Positions 1 through 7,613 of a DNA stretch of 18,490 nt are shown one piece after another. Below the pieces are notes generated by a model that saw only the letters and a list, made by a program, of their open reading frames with translations, was not told the DNA's origin and did no database searches. The first letter of the stretch is position 1; each line of letters starts with the position of its first letter. The stretch lies in contig CAMBSS010000085.1 of the NCBI GenBank assembly GCA_945870465.1, positions 1 to 18,490 on the forward strand. Reading direction: 5' to 3'. The translations under genes were made by a program, and so were the position numbers. The DNA is from Bordetella parapertussis. GTDB taxonomy: Bacteria; Pseudomonadota; Gammaproteobacteria; Burkholderiales; SG8-41.

Positions 1-333
1 GTGTATGCCGCGGGCTGAGAGCTCTTTGTAAGTGACGTCTGCAGACTCGACGCCAAACGCGACTATGTGCGCGCCTTCATAGCGCGCGACGAGCGGTTTG
101 ATATTGCTGAAGATCGCGGGATCGGTGAGACCGACGATTTCCAGATAACCTTCAAGAAACATCGCGCAGTGATTGCCCGACCCGAATGGTATAACCGGCG
201 CGCCCGGCGTGGGCGAACCGCGATGGATGCTGCGCAGCGTGAGATTGAAACCCAATCGCGCGTAGGCTGCGCGGCCGCGTTCCAGGTCTTTGATGGCCAC
301 GCCGATATGATCGAGCTTGACTGCGGAATTCAT
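1..333 (-). CDS. VOC-family (glyoxalase-like) protein, 3' part cut by left window edge
   Basis: The first 111 codons of a vicinal-oxygen-chelate protein are visible; the gene runs off the left edge. It opens with a typical first VOC strand, VKLDHIGVAIKDLERG, with the metal-ligand-type His in DHIG, and a second motif EGYLEIVGLTDPAIF that carries the usual Glu. The family covers glyoxalases, extradiol dioxygenases, epimerases and related metalloenzymes; the reaction here cannot be named. The ATG overlaps the stop of the upstream VOC gene as ATGA, so translation is probably coupled; a GAGGA lies about 12 bases upstream. It resembles the upstream gene product (YLE[IL][VI]G..DPA.F, then EG.HI.A), so the two are tandem paralogues at the end of the UbiD operon. 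Confidence 0.85.
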   Translation of the reverse strand, partial: MNSAVKLDHIGVAIKDLERGRAAYARLGFNLTLRSIHRGSPTPGAPVIPFGSGNHCAMFLEGYLEIVGLTDPAIFSNIKPLVARYEGAHIVAFGVESADVTYKELSARGIH

Positions 334-1244
334 GAGTGTCTGTTGTCCTCTGCGAGATGCATGATGAATCCATTGGCGTCGCGCGGCTCTATCCACTGTC
401 CGTAACGCGAGTGAGCAACCGTTACGCCGCGGCTTTTGAAAAGGGCCAGCGTATTCCCAAGATCCTTGAAACTGACTGTGATCGCCTGCATCCCTGAATG
501 CCGTGCGTATCCGTAGACATCGGCAAAGGCCCCGCTGCGCATAATGTGCACAGTGCCGCGGCCCGGCAGCCGCGCGCTGATGCAATCGCTATCCTGCTCA
601 ACAATGTTCGCGCCCAGCGCATCCAATCTTGGCACAAGCGCCGCTGGCTCGTCTGCAACGAAAGTGACCGCAACAAGGTCGCAGGCGCCATTCTCGTGCT
701 GCTGGTAGCGCGGCTGCCAGAGAAATTCCGGCGTCTGGTGCTCGATCACCAGATAGCGCGCCTCCGGCCATGCTTCGTCGCGGCTGAAGATATTGCGAAA
801 ACGCATCGCGCGCGGTGCGCCATCGACGTCCAGCATGCGCTCGCGCGGCACCGGCGGCTGCAGCGCATCGGTTCGAGCAGACAGGGCCGCGTGCGCGGAC
901 GCGGCGTCACGGCAACGCAGCGCCATGATATGCAAACCTTCGTTTTTGGCGATAAACCGCGCCCACGGGTTGAAGGCGGCGGGATCGACTACGCCGATCA
1001 ACTCCAAATAAGTATCGCGCAATATGACGCAGCGGTTCGCCGTCGCCCACGGGTGAAAACCCTCGCGGCCAGGCACCGCCCCGCGCTGACGGCTCTCAGG
1101 AGTGAGTTGAAAACCCAGCTTCTCCCATTGCCCCGCTCCCGTAGCGAACGCATTGACTAGGCATCCGACGTGATCAAGGTCGAGCTGCAACGCATGCGCA
1201 GCGCCAGTGGATGCAGCTACGGGAACTTGGCCATTTTGTTTCAT
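330..1244 (-). CDS. VOC-family (glyoxalase-like) protein, full length
   Basis: A 304-residue protein with two VOC-type modules. The N-terminal module has LDLDHVGCLVNAF and DTYLELIGVVDPAAF; the C-terminal half has YLVIEHQTPEFLW and ends in GQWIEPRDANGFIMHL, as in Glyoxalase_3-like two-module proteins. His in DHVG, Glu in YLEL and the His in IEHQTPE are candidate metal ligands. The frame is open further upstream to about 1349, but that extension would overlap the ligase gene; the ATG at 1244 lies 8 bp after the ligase stop and directly precedes the domain-bearing part. There is no clear Shine-Dalgarno site, so coupling to the ligase gene is likely. The 3' end overlaps the next VOC gene by 4 bp. 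The substrate is unknown; the operon suggests an organic-acid or aromatic-acid intermediate. Confidence 0.85.
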   Translation of the reverse strand: MKQNGQVPVAASTGAAHALQLDLDHVGCLVNAFATGAGQWEKLGFQLTPESRQRGAVPGREGFHPWATANRCVILRDTYLELIGVVDPAAFNPWARFIAKNEGLHIMALRCRDAASAHAALSARTDALQPPVPRERMLDVDGAPRAMRFRNIFSRDEAWPEARYLVIEHQTPEFLWQPRYQQHENGACDLVAVTFVADEPAALVPRLDALGANIVEQDSDCISARLPGRGTVHIMRSGAFADVYGYARHSGMQAITVSFKDLGNTLALFKSRGVTVAHSRYGQWIEPRDANGFIMHLAEDNRHS

Positions 1245-1252
1245 ACCGGGAG

Positions 1253-2761
1253 CTAGGCCGCAACCTGCCACAGTTCGGCCGCTTTTTGCTTGAGCCCCTT
1301 GCGGTCGACCTTGTTCGGGCCCGCAAGCGGCAGCGCGTCGACGAAACATACCCGGCGCGGATGCTGGTAGGCAGGCCCTTGTTCGAGTGCGTAGCTCTTG
1401 ATGTCGTCCTCGGTCAGCGTGCTGCCGGGTTTCAACACCACGAACGCGAACGGCTTCTCGCCTTTGATCTCATCGGGCACCGGCACGACGCAGGCCTGCG
1501 CGATGTCCGGGTGCTGCTCGAGCAGATGCTCGACTTCACCGGGAAAGACGTTTTCGCCGCCGCACACGAACATATCGTCGGCACGACCAACAAAAAAGTA
1601 TGCTCCGTCCGCGTCGCGGCGAAACACGTCTCCCGAAATGTACCAGCCGTCCGCGGTGAGCACCTCGCGCGTCCTTTCGGGCATGCCGAGGTAGCCGCTC
1701 ATATTGGCCGGCGTGCGCTGCCACAGCACGCCCTCTTCGGCGTCGTGCCCCTGCGCATCGACCAGCCGCAATTCGACGCCCTCGAACGGCCAGCCGATCG
1801 AGGTGGGCGGCAATTTACGATCGGGCCGCGGGCCGCAGATCACAGGGCCGGATTCAGTGGTGCCGTAGCTGTTCATCACCATTGCATGGGGAAACGTAGC
1901 TTCGATTTCGTGCCACAGTTTGAGCGAAATCGGCGCCGACCCCATGCGCACCGTGGCGACCGTGGAACGGTCCGTCGCGTCGACAAGATCTTTCTCGCGC
2001 AGGCTCATCGCGTACATCGGCGGCACTCCGGTCAGCCAGGTACAGCGAAAACGCTCTATGGCTTGCATAAAATGCCGCGCGTGGAATTCCGGCATCAGAA
2101 CTTCGCTCGCACCCGACGCCATCACGAAGAGCGTCGTACACAGTCCGTTCATGTGACACAGGGGTGCTGCGACCAGCAGGCGCTGGGCGTTGAACGGCGC
2201 GCCGCGTTTCATGCGTGTGCGCGTCGCCCACAACTGGCCCTCGTGGCTGAGCGGCACGCCCTTGGGGACTCCGGTCGAGCCCGAGGTGTAAAGAATCATG
2301 GCCGTTTCGCCGGCGTCCGGCCGCACCGCTTCGAAAGCACCGGCGTCGCACAGCCCCGCGAACGCGCCGGCTTCGTCGTAATCGGTGACAGGAAGCCCCT
2401 CCGGCAACACGCCGTGGCGCGCGCCGTCGCACATGATTTGCTTCACCGCCGCGTGCTTGAGCACGTACTCAATCGTGGCGCGGGGAAACTTGTGGCTGAT
2501 CGGCACCGCAACCAGGCCAGCACGCACGATGCCGAGAAATGAAATTACAAACTCGGCGCGATTGGCCGACAATATCGCCACGGCGTCGCCGCGCACTAAC
2601 CCGCGCTTGAGTAACCCGCGCGCAAGTGCGTTTGCCGCATCGTCGATTTCGCGATGGCTGTAAGTGCGCGGGTTGTCCCAATCGAGGACGTCGATCAGCG
2701 CAATGCCGTCGCCGCCGGTCCGGGCGTCGTAAAGCGCGCCCAGGTTAAACGCTTGCGTCAT
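1253..2761 (-). CDS. AMP-dependent acyl/aryl-CoA ligase (class I adenylate-forming)
   Basis: 502 residues, the normal length for an acyl-CoA synthetase. It would activate a carboxylic acid to acyl-AMP and then to the CoA thioester in the cytoplasm. Visible motifs in order: phosphate-binding loop YTSGSTGVPKG (about 158-168), SYGTTESGP (298-306, acyl/AMP site), GWYISGDV (about 372-379), hinge region VGRADDMFVCGGENVFPGEV (391-410), and C-terminal PNKVDRKGL with the probable catalytic Lys484. The set is intact, so the enzyme should be active. Substrate choice (fatty, benzoate-, cinnamate-type or other acid) cannot be read from these motifs. It lies 12 bp after the UbiD-family gene and 8 bp before the VOC pair, so it probably activates a substrate or product of the same pathway. 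Confidence 0.92.
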   Translation of the reverse strand: MTQAFNLGALYDARTGGDGIALIDVLDWDNPRTYSHREIDDAANALARGLLKRGLVRGDAVAILSANRAEFVISFLGIVRAGLVAVPISHKFPRATIEYVLKHAAVKQIMCDGARHGVLPEGLPVTDYDEAGAFAGLCDAGAFEAVRPDAGETAMILYTSGSTGVPKGVPLSHEGQLWATRTRMKRGAPFNAQRLLVAAPLCHMNGLCTTLFVMASGASEVLMPEFHARHFMQAIERFRCTWLTGVPPMYAMSLREKDLVDATDRSTVATVRMGSAPISLKLWHEIEATFPHAMVMNSYGTTESGPVICGPRPDRKLPPTSIGWPFEGVELRLVDAQGHDAEEGVLWQRTPANMSGYLGMPERTREVLTADGWYISGDVFRRDADGAYFFVGRADDMFVCGGENVFPGEVEHLLEQHPDIAQACVVPVPDEIKGEKPFAFVVLKPGSTLTEDDIKSYALEQGPAYQHPRRVCFVDALPLAGPNKVDRKGLKQKAAELWQVAA

Positions 2762-2773
2762 TTGCCGGCGCTT

Positions 2774-4381
2774 TTACCGACGCACGGGCAGGACCGCCGC
2801 GAATTTCGAGCCGCGCACGCACATGCGGCCTTCCGGGTCCTGCCACAGTTTTTCATCGACGTGGAGCTTGCCAAAAGCGCGCGTGACTGCCGGCAGTGGC
2901 ACGGCGGGAAACGCTTCCAGCACTTCGGCGTAGTACAGCGGCTTTTTATCGATCAGAGCGAAAATTTGCGCCGCAAGCACGGCGATCTCCGCTTCGGTGG
3001 GCCTGTGCCCTCCCGCAGTCACGGCCTTCGCATCGAGCTTGTAGCTGCCGTATTTCGCGACATCGGCATAGGCGTACGCAATGCGTTCATAGCGTTCGCG
3101 CGGGATGCCTTCCGGTATGGTGGCGTCGATGCCGATCTTGGCGCCCGTAGGCACCACGCCTGCGGGCATCACCGGCAGGCTGGGATCCAGCGGCTTGGCG
3201 CGCGCACCGGAAATCACAAAAACATCGCGGTCGGCCTGCACGCGCGTCGCGATAGCCCATTCCACATCGAGCCCGTTGTAGACGTCGATATCATCGTCGA
3301 CCACGACTGCGTGCTTGATATCGCCCACGGACAACGCCGCCATCAGCGCGTTCTTGCCCTCGCCGGCCTGTTTCTTGATCGATATGACCACGTGCCATGA
3401 GCCCGCTCCGCCAAGCGTCACGTTCATGTCCTTGACCTGCACACCCGCTGCCCTCATGGCGCCGCGCAGCTGCGACCAACGCGTGGGAATCATCAGCCAG
3501 GTCACTTCCCACGGCATGTGCAGCGCGTAATAGATGGGGTTACGACGATGCGAAATCGCTTTCACGCGCACCAGCGGGTTCCAGTGCAGCCCGCCCATCA
3601 GGCGCGTGAACTCGCCGAAACGGCCTTCAGGCCAGGTCCACCCCGTCGGCAGGATTTCCGCTTCGAGGACGATCTCGGCATCGGCGATGTAAGGCACGTC
3701 TATGGTTTCGCACATCGACAGCTGCACGGGCGCGCCGCGCAATCCGCCCGCGATGTTGATCTCGTCTACGCCCATCGGCGCGCGATAGCCTGCCGCCATG
3801 AACTCGTACATATGCGTGCCGATCGAAATCGAGATCGGCAACGGTTTACCAGCTTCAAATGCCCGTTGCGCGAGAGCACGCAGGTTATTGGGCGTGACGA
3901 TGTCGATGCCAGTCAGGTTCTTCTCTTTCAGCAGGAAGCGATAGATGCCGGCGTTGAGGCCATCGCCATCGCGCACGATGGTGACGCCAGCGGTAATCAT
4001 CGGCCCGCCATCCAGGATGGACGACATCGGCACCGGCAGGTTGAAGAGATCGACTTCGTCGCCGATCTGCGTCACCTCGCGCGTCGCGCTGGTTTCGACG
4101 TAGACCGGCGGAATCGGCGCCGCGATCGCGCGCGTCAACTTTTGCTCGATGTCGGCGTAATGCTCCACGCCGAGACCTATCGCAACCCGCTTGCTCGAAC
4201 GAATCAGCCCCGAAACGACCGGGATGTCGTAGCCGACGACGTTATGGAACAGCAGTGCCTTGTCCGCCTGGTCCACGAGGGTGGCGATATGGCGGCTATC
4301 GACCGGGTCTTTGATGTCTTCGAGTTCGCCGGCGGCGCGCAGGCGCTCCAGCAGCCCGCGAAAGGTTTCGCTTTCGTACAT
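2774..4381 (-). CDS. UbiD-family prenylated-FMN-dependent (de)carboxylase
   Basis: 535 residues, a little longer than E. coli UbiD. The family decarboxylates (or carboxylates) aromatic or alpha,beta-unsaturated acids using prenyl-FMN made by a UbiX-type enzyme; no ubiX homologue lies in the window. Visible signatures are NAGIYR (143-148, R148 equivalent to the conserved active-site Arg) and PEGRFGEFTR (251-260), giving E252 and E257 of the Glu-Arg-Glu type active site, plus E240 in AEIVLE. The ATG is preceded by GGGAG at 10 bases, inside the end of the Bug gene 5 bp upstream. Its place between a Bug receptor and a CoA ligase argues for a catabolic decarboxylase and not the ubiquinone-biosynthesis enzyme, but this is inference. 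Confidence 0.92.
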   Translation of the reverse strand: MYESETFRGLLERLRAAGELEDIKDPVDSRHIATLVDQADKALLFHNVVGYDIPVVSGLIRSSKRVAIGLGVEHYADIEQKLTRAIAAPIPPVYVETSATREVTQIGDEVDLFNLPVPMSSILDGGPMITAGVTIVRDGDGLNAGIYRFLLKEKNLTGIDIVTPNNLRALAQRAFEAGKPLPISISIGTHMYEFMAAGYRAPMGVDEINIAGGLRGAPVQLSMCETIDVPYIADAEIVLEAEILPTGWTWPEGRFGEFTRLMGGLHWNPLVRVKAISHRRNPIYYALHMPWEVTWLMIPTRWSQLRGAMRAAGVQVKDMNVTLGGAGSWHVVISIKKQAGEGKNALMAALSVGDIKHAVVVDDDIDVYNGLDVEWAIATRVQADRDVFVISGARAKPLDPSLPVMPAGVVPTGAKIGIDATIPEGIPRERYERIAYAYADVAKYGSYKLDAKAVTAGGHRPTEAEIAVLAAQIFALIDKKPLYYAEVLEAFPAVPLPAVTRAFGKLHVDEKLWQDPEGRMCVRGSKFAAVLPVRR

Positions 4382-4386
4382 GTAAT

Positions 4387-5358
4387 TTACTGCTCCCTGA
4401 TGCCAGTGACTTTGGTTGCGCGCTGCCAGTGCGCAGCTTCTTTGCGTATGAGCGCGACGAGTTCTTCCGGTGTGCTGGTTACCGGTTCCGTGCCCTGGCT
4501 GCTCAAAGCTTCGCTTACTGCGGGGCTGGCGATAGCACGGCGTATCTCGGTATTGAGACGCTGCACGATGGGCGGCGGCAGCCCGCGCGGCCCGACGATG
4601 GTGTAATAGCCGGTAATCGCCAGATCCTTGTAGCCTGCTTCGACCAGGGTCTCGGTGTCGGGATAGATTGCGCTGCGCTTGACGCCGGTGGTCGCGATCG
4701 CGCGCACGCGGCCGCTTTTCACGTACGGCAAGCCGGTGTTCGGCTGCGTAATCATGAGTTCGATTTCATTGCCGATCACAGCCGTTATGCCCTGCGCGCC
4801 GCCCTTGTAGGCTATCGACTCCATTTTGATGCCCGCCGCGTGCGACAGCAATTCGCCGGTCAGGTGGTTCGATGTACCCAGCCCGACAGTACCGTAATTG
4901 AGCTTTGCCGGACGCGATTTGGCATACGCGATCAATTCCTTCACGTTGCGTATCGGCAGCCCGATGTTCCCCACTATGAGCAGCGGCTGCTGGGCCACCA
5001 GCGATATCGGCGTGAAGTCTTTCAGCGTGTCGTAACTCACCTTCTTGAAATAGGCCGGGCCGATAAAAAGCGTGCTCGACGACGCCATGAACAGGGTCTG
5101 GCCATCCGGCGCGGCCTGTTTCGTCAGTTCCGCCGCCAGTATGCCGCCCGCCGAGGGCCGGTTGTCCACGATCACGGGCATGCCGAGCAGTTCGTGCAGC
5201 TTGGCCGCGATCGGGCGCGCCATGATATCGACGGTGCCGCCGGCGGCAAACGGCAGCAGCAGGCGGATCGGACGGGTCGGGTAAGCGTCGGCTGCCTGCG
5301 CGCCGGACAGCGCGCAAAACGACGTCATGAACAGCAGACTGCAAAGCGTGGATTTCAC
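4387..5358 (-). CDS. Bug-family (TTT) periplasmic solute-binding protein
   Basis: About 323 residues from the GTG at 5358. It starts with a signal peptide (K at 2, hydrophobic core, AQA cleavage near residue 22), then the Bug hallmark YPTRPIRLLLPFAAGG, followed by IVDNRPSAGG and AAPDGQTL. The family binds organic acids in the periplasm, classically for tripartite tricarboxylate transporters; many betaproteobacterial members are orphans, and no TctA/TctB membrane genes are in view. A GTG at 5403 would add 15 residues with no sense as a signal peptide and would sit about 8 bases from the predicted transcription start, so the GTG at 5358 is preferred. It is first in the operon, 5 bp before the UbiD-family gene, and probably supplies or senses the pathway substrate. 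Confidence 0.9.
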   Translation of the reverse strand: MKSTLCSLLFMTSFCALSGAQAADAYPTRPIRLLLPFAAGGTVDIMARPIAAKLHELLGMPVIVDNRPSAGGILAAELTKQAAPDGQTLFMASSSTLFIGPAYFKKVSYDTLKDFTPISLVAQQPLLIVGNIGLPIRNVKELIAYAKSRPAKLNYGTVGLGTSNHLTGELLSHAAGIKMESIAYKGGAQGITAVIGNEIELMITQPNTGLPYVKSGRVRAIATTGVKRSAIYPDTETLVEAGYKDLAITGYYTIVGPRGLPPPIVQRLNTEIRRAIASPAVSEALSSQGTEPVTSTPEELVALIRKEAAHWQRATKVTGIREQ

Positions 5359-5417
5359 AATATCAACCGATAGATGCGACCAAAAACGGCAGGAGAACGC
5401 CACAAGATTACATATTT

Positions 5418-5423
5418 ATTATA
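5418..5423 (-). promoter_or_regulatory. Candidate -10 element of the Bug-UbiD-ligase-VOC operon
   Basis: The minus strand reads TATAAT here, a perfect sigma-70 -10 match in an AT-rich island between divergent genes. No good -35 is found at 16-18 bp; only an A-rich run lies there, so activation by a regulator is possible. Transcription would start near 5411, about 52 bases before the GTG at 5358. Confidence 0.4.
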
Positions 5424-5515
5424 GGGCACTTCTAACTTTTTTTCGGTACATTTTATTGCGCGCGCCAATAACAAAAATGCCCTGCCGGGCGGCGCCGATG
5501 CGCGCTCAATTCCTC

Positions 5516-5544
5516 TTGCCTAGCCAGCACATTTGCCTGACAAT
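5516..5544 (+). promoter_or_regulatory. Candidate sigma-70 promoter of bcp
   Basis: TTGCCT, a 17-bp spacer and GACAAT, each hexamer 4 of 6 to consensus, about 30 bases before the bcp ATG. It is weak but is the best spaced pair I could find by eye in the 5404-5573 divergent intergenic region. Confidence 0.3.
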
Positions 5545-5573
5545 CATGTACAGGCTCATCACCATAAGCGTCT

Positions 5574-6032
5574 ATGCCCAAGCAACCGTTTGCTGATTTT
5601 GAACTCCCGGCAACCAGCAACAAGACCTTCAAGTTTTTCGAGCAACGCGGCCACCCGGTCGTCATCTACTTCTACCCCAAAGACAACACGCCAGGCTGCA
5701 CTACCGAGGGCCAGAATTTCCGCGACCTCTACCCGCAGTTCCAGAAACTCCAATGCGCGATCTTCGGCGTCTCGCGCGACAGTCTGAAATCGCACGAAGG
5801 CTTCAAGGCGAAAATGAGCTTCCCGTTCGAACTCCTGTCCGACGCGGAAGAAACGGCGTGCAAGCTGTTCGGCGTCATCAAAATGAAAAACATGTACGGG
5901 CGCCAGGTGCGCGGCATAGAGCGCAGCACTTTCGTGTTCGACGCGAGCGGCCAGCTGGCGCGCGAGTGGCGCGGCCTCAAAGTGCCCGGCCACGTCCAGG
6001 AAGTGCTCGATTTCGCCAAAACACTCCGGTGA
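5574..6032 (+). CDS. bcp: Peroxiredoxin, Bcp/PrxQ type
   Basis: 152 residues, normal for Bcp. It reduces hydrogen peroxide and organic hydroperoxides in the cytoplasm, drawing electrons from thioredoxin. The catalytic site is clear: YFYPKDNTPGCTTEG with peroxidatic Cys42, and the supporting Arg in RSTFVFDASG near 120. The resolving Cys found five residues after the peroxidatic Cys in E. coli Bcp (C45/C50) is absent: position 47 is Gln. Remaining cysteines are C61 and C96, so this is either a 1-Cys form or one that uses a different resolving Cys. No strong Shine-Dalgarno is seen. It is divergent from the catabolic operon and followed by phoH, an order common in betaproteobacteria. Confidence 0.95.
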   Translation: MPKQPFADFELPATSNKTFKFFEQRGHPVVIYFYPKDNTPGCTTEGQNFRDLYPQFQKLQCAIFGVSRDSLKSHEGFKAKMSFPFELLSDAEETACKLFGVIKMKNMYGRQVRGIERSTFVFDASGQLAREWRGLKVPGHVQEVLDFAKTLR

Positions 6033-6035
6033 GTC

Positions 6036-6065
6036 GGTAATGGGGAATGGGTAATGAGCGATGAG
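6036..6065. repeat. Heptamer repeat block, minus orientation (4 units)
   Basis: Read on the minus strand this is CTCATCG, CTCATTA, CCCATTC, CCCATTA plus two bases: four 7-bp units of a CYCATYR consensus. It begins 3 bp after the bcp stop and is the opposite-orientation partner of the larger block at 6106-6181. Confidence 0.8.
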
Positions 6066-6163
6066 TAAGCGGACGACTCGCATGATCGAAATCGGCCGCG
6101 CGTCACTTATCGCCCATCACTCATCACCCATTGCTCATCACCCATCACCCATTACCCATTACC
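6036..6163 (+). other. Long imperfect inverted repeat between bcp and phoH
   Basis: Bases 6036-6068 can pair with 6131-6163: about 28 of 33 positions match as reverse complements, leaving a loop of about 62 bases that itself holds further heptamers. In RNA this could close the bcp message or hide the 5' leader of phoH. There is no following U-run, so it is not a standard intrinsic terminator. Confidence 0.5.
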
Positions 6164-6181
6164 CATCACCCATCGCCATCC
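6106..6181. repeat. Heptamer repeat block, plus orientation (about 10 units)
   Basis: Ten consecutive 7-bp units plus a partial one run without interruption: CTTATCG, CCCATCA, CTCATCA, CCCATTG, CTCATCA, CCCATCA, two CCCATTA, CCCATCA, CCCATCG, then CCATCC abutting the phoH ATG at 6182. The consensus is CYCATYR. It resembles short tandemly repeated repetitive (STRR) heptamers described in other bacteria. Slippage could change unit number and thus the leader length. Confidence 0.9.
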
Positions 6182-7606
6182 ATGACCCAGCGTAAAGCCG
6201 CTTCCGCAGTGACGCGCCTGCCCGCCAACGTCAAGTTCTTCGTGCTTGACACCAATGTGCTGATGCACGATCCCACCAGTCTGTTCCGCTTCGAGGAACA
6301 CGATATCTACATTCCGATGGCCACCCTCGAGGAACTCGACAGCAACAAGAAAGGCATGTCGGAAGTCGCGCGCAACGCGCGCCAGGCCAGCCGATTCCTC
6401 GACGAAATCGTCAGCGGCAGCGAGCAGGATATCGAAAGCGGCATCGAGCTCAGCAAGCACAACGGCGGCGACGCGTCCGGCCGGCTCTTTTTACAGACCC
6501 AGTCGATCACCGGCGAGCTGCCGGCGCGGCTCGCCAGCGGCAAAGCGGACAACCAGATCATCGGCGTCGTTAAATTCCTGCAGGAAGCACACCCCAAGCG
6601 CCAGGTCATCCTCGTCAGCAAAGACATCAACATGCGCATCAAGGCGCGTGCCCTGGGGTTCGCGGCCGAGGATTATTTCAACGACAAGGTGCTCGAAGAC
6701 ACCGATCTGCTCTACACCGGGACGCGCGAACTGCCGGCCGATTTCTGGGACAAGCACGGCAAGGGCATGGAATCGTGGCAGCAGTCCGGGCACACCTACT
6801 ACCGCCTGCACGGCCCGCTGTGCGCGAGCATGATGGTCAACGAATTCGTATTCCAGGAGGCCGAGCGTCCGCTTTACGCGCAGGTCAAGGAAGTCACCGG
6901 CAAGACCGCCATCCTGCAGACGATCAAGGACTTCGCGCAGCAGCGGCACAACGTCTGGGGCATCGTCGCGCGCAACCGGGAGCAGAATTTCGCGCTCAAC
7001 GCGCTGATGAACCCCGATATCGACTTCGTCACCCTGCTCGGCCAGGCCGGTACCGGGAAAACACTGTTGACGCTCGCCGCCGGGCTCATGCAGACGCTGG
7101 AACACAAGACCTACACCGAAATCATCATGACGCGGGTCACGATCCCGGTCGGCGAAGACATCGGCTTTCTGCCCGGCACCGAAGAAGAAAAAATGAATCC
7201 GTGGATGGGTGCGCTCGAAGACAATCTCGACGTCCTCAACAAAACCGACGACGAGGCCGGCGAATGGGGACGCGCCGCCACGCGCGACCTCATCCGTTCG
7301 CGCATCAAGGTCAAGTCGCTCAATTTCATGCGCGGCCGCACCTTTCTCAACAAGTACCTGATCATCGACGAGGCGCAGAACCTGACGCCCAAGCAGATGA
7401 AAACGCTGATCACGCGCGCCGGTCCCGGCACCAAGGTGGTGGTGCTCGGCAATATCTCGCAGATCGACACGCCGTACCTGACCGAGGGCAGTTCAGGACT
7501 AACTTACGTGGTCGACCGCTTCAAAGGCTGGACGCACAGCGGACACATTACGCTGCAACGCGGAGAACGCTCGCGGCTGGCCGACCACGCAGCGGAAGTA
7601 CTGTAG
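6182..7606 (+). CDS. phoH: PhoH family protein with N-terminal PIN domain (PhoH2 type)
   Basis: 474 residues in two parts. The N-terminal PIN-type nuclease domain (about 15-150) has VLDTNVLMHDP with acidic Asp23 and further acids in LEELDSNKKG and VSKDINMRIKA. The C-terminal PhoH ATPase has Walker A GQAGTGKT (287-294) and Walker B YLIIDEAQN (Asp396, Glu397), then VVLGNISQIDTPY. PIN-PhoH proteins are ATP-dependent RNA unwinding/cleaving enzymes in characterised cases; the cellular target here is unknown. The frame stays open upstream to 6131, but those 17 residues are translated heptamer repeats, so the ATG at 6182 is chosen. No Shine-Dalgarno is present because the repeat abuts the start. The stop is only 7 bp from the convergent dnaB stop. 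Confidence 0.93.
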   Translation: MTQRKAASAVTRLPANVKFFVLDTNVLMHDPTSLFRFEEHDIYIPMATLEELDSNKKGMSEVARNARQASRFLDEIVSGSEQDIESGIELSKHNGGDASGRLFLQTQSITGELPARLASGKADNQIIGVVKFLQEAHPKRQVILVSKDINMRIKARALGFAAEDYFNDKVLEDTDLLYTGTRELPADFWDKHGKGMESWQQSGHTYYRLHGPLCASMMVNEFVFQEAERPLYAQVKEVTGKTAILQTIKDFAQQRHNVWGIVARNREQNFALNALMNPDIDFVTLLGQAGTGKTLLTLAAGLMQTLEHKTYTEIIMTRVTIPVGEDIGFLPGTEEEKMNPWMGALEDNLDVLNKTDDEAGEWGRAATRDLIRSRIKVKSLNFMRGRTFLNKYLIIDEAQNLTPKQMKTLITRAGPGTKVVVLGNISQIDTPYLTEGSSGLTYVVDRFKGWTHSGHITLQRGERSRLADHAAEVL

Positions 7607-7613
7607 TCGGGAT

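Noticed and set aside
1211..2542. A 443-codon open frame on the plus strand
   Set aside because: It is antisense to the CoA ligase, which has full family motifs; the plus-strand protein is His/Arg-rich with no recognisable domain, as expected for the shadow of a GC-rich gene.
6131..6181. An upstream ATG for phoH adding 17 residues
   Set aside because: Those residues are translated heptamer repeats (ITHHPLPITHHPS type); the conserved PIN domain begins after the ATG at 6182.
6106..6181. CRISPR-like array
   Set aside because: Units are 7 bp and directly adjacent with no spacers; no cas genes are near.
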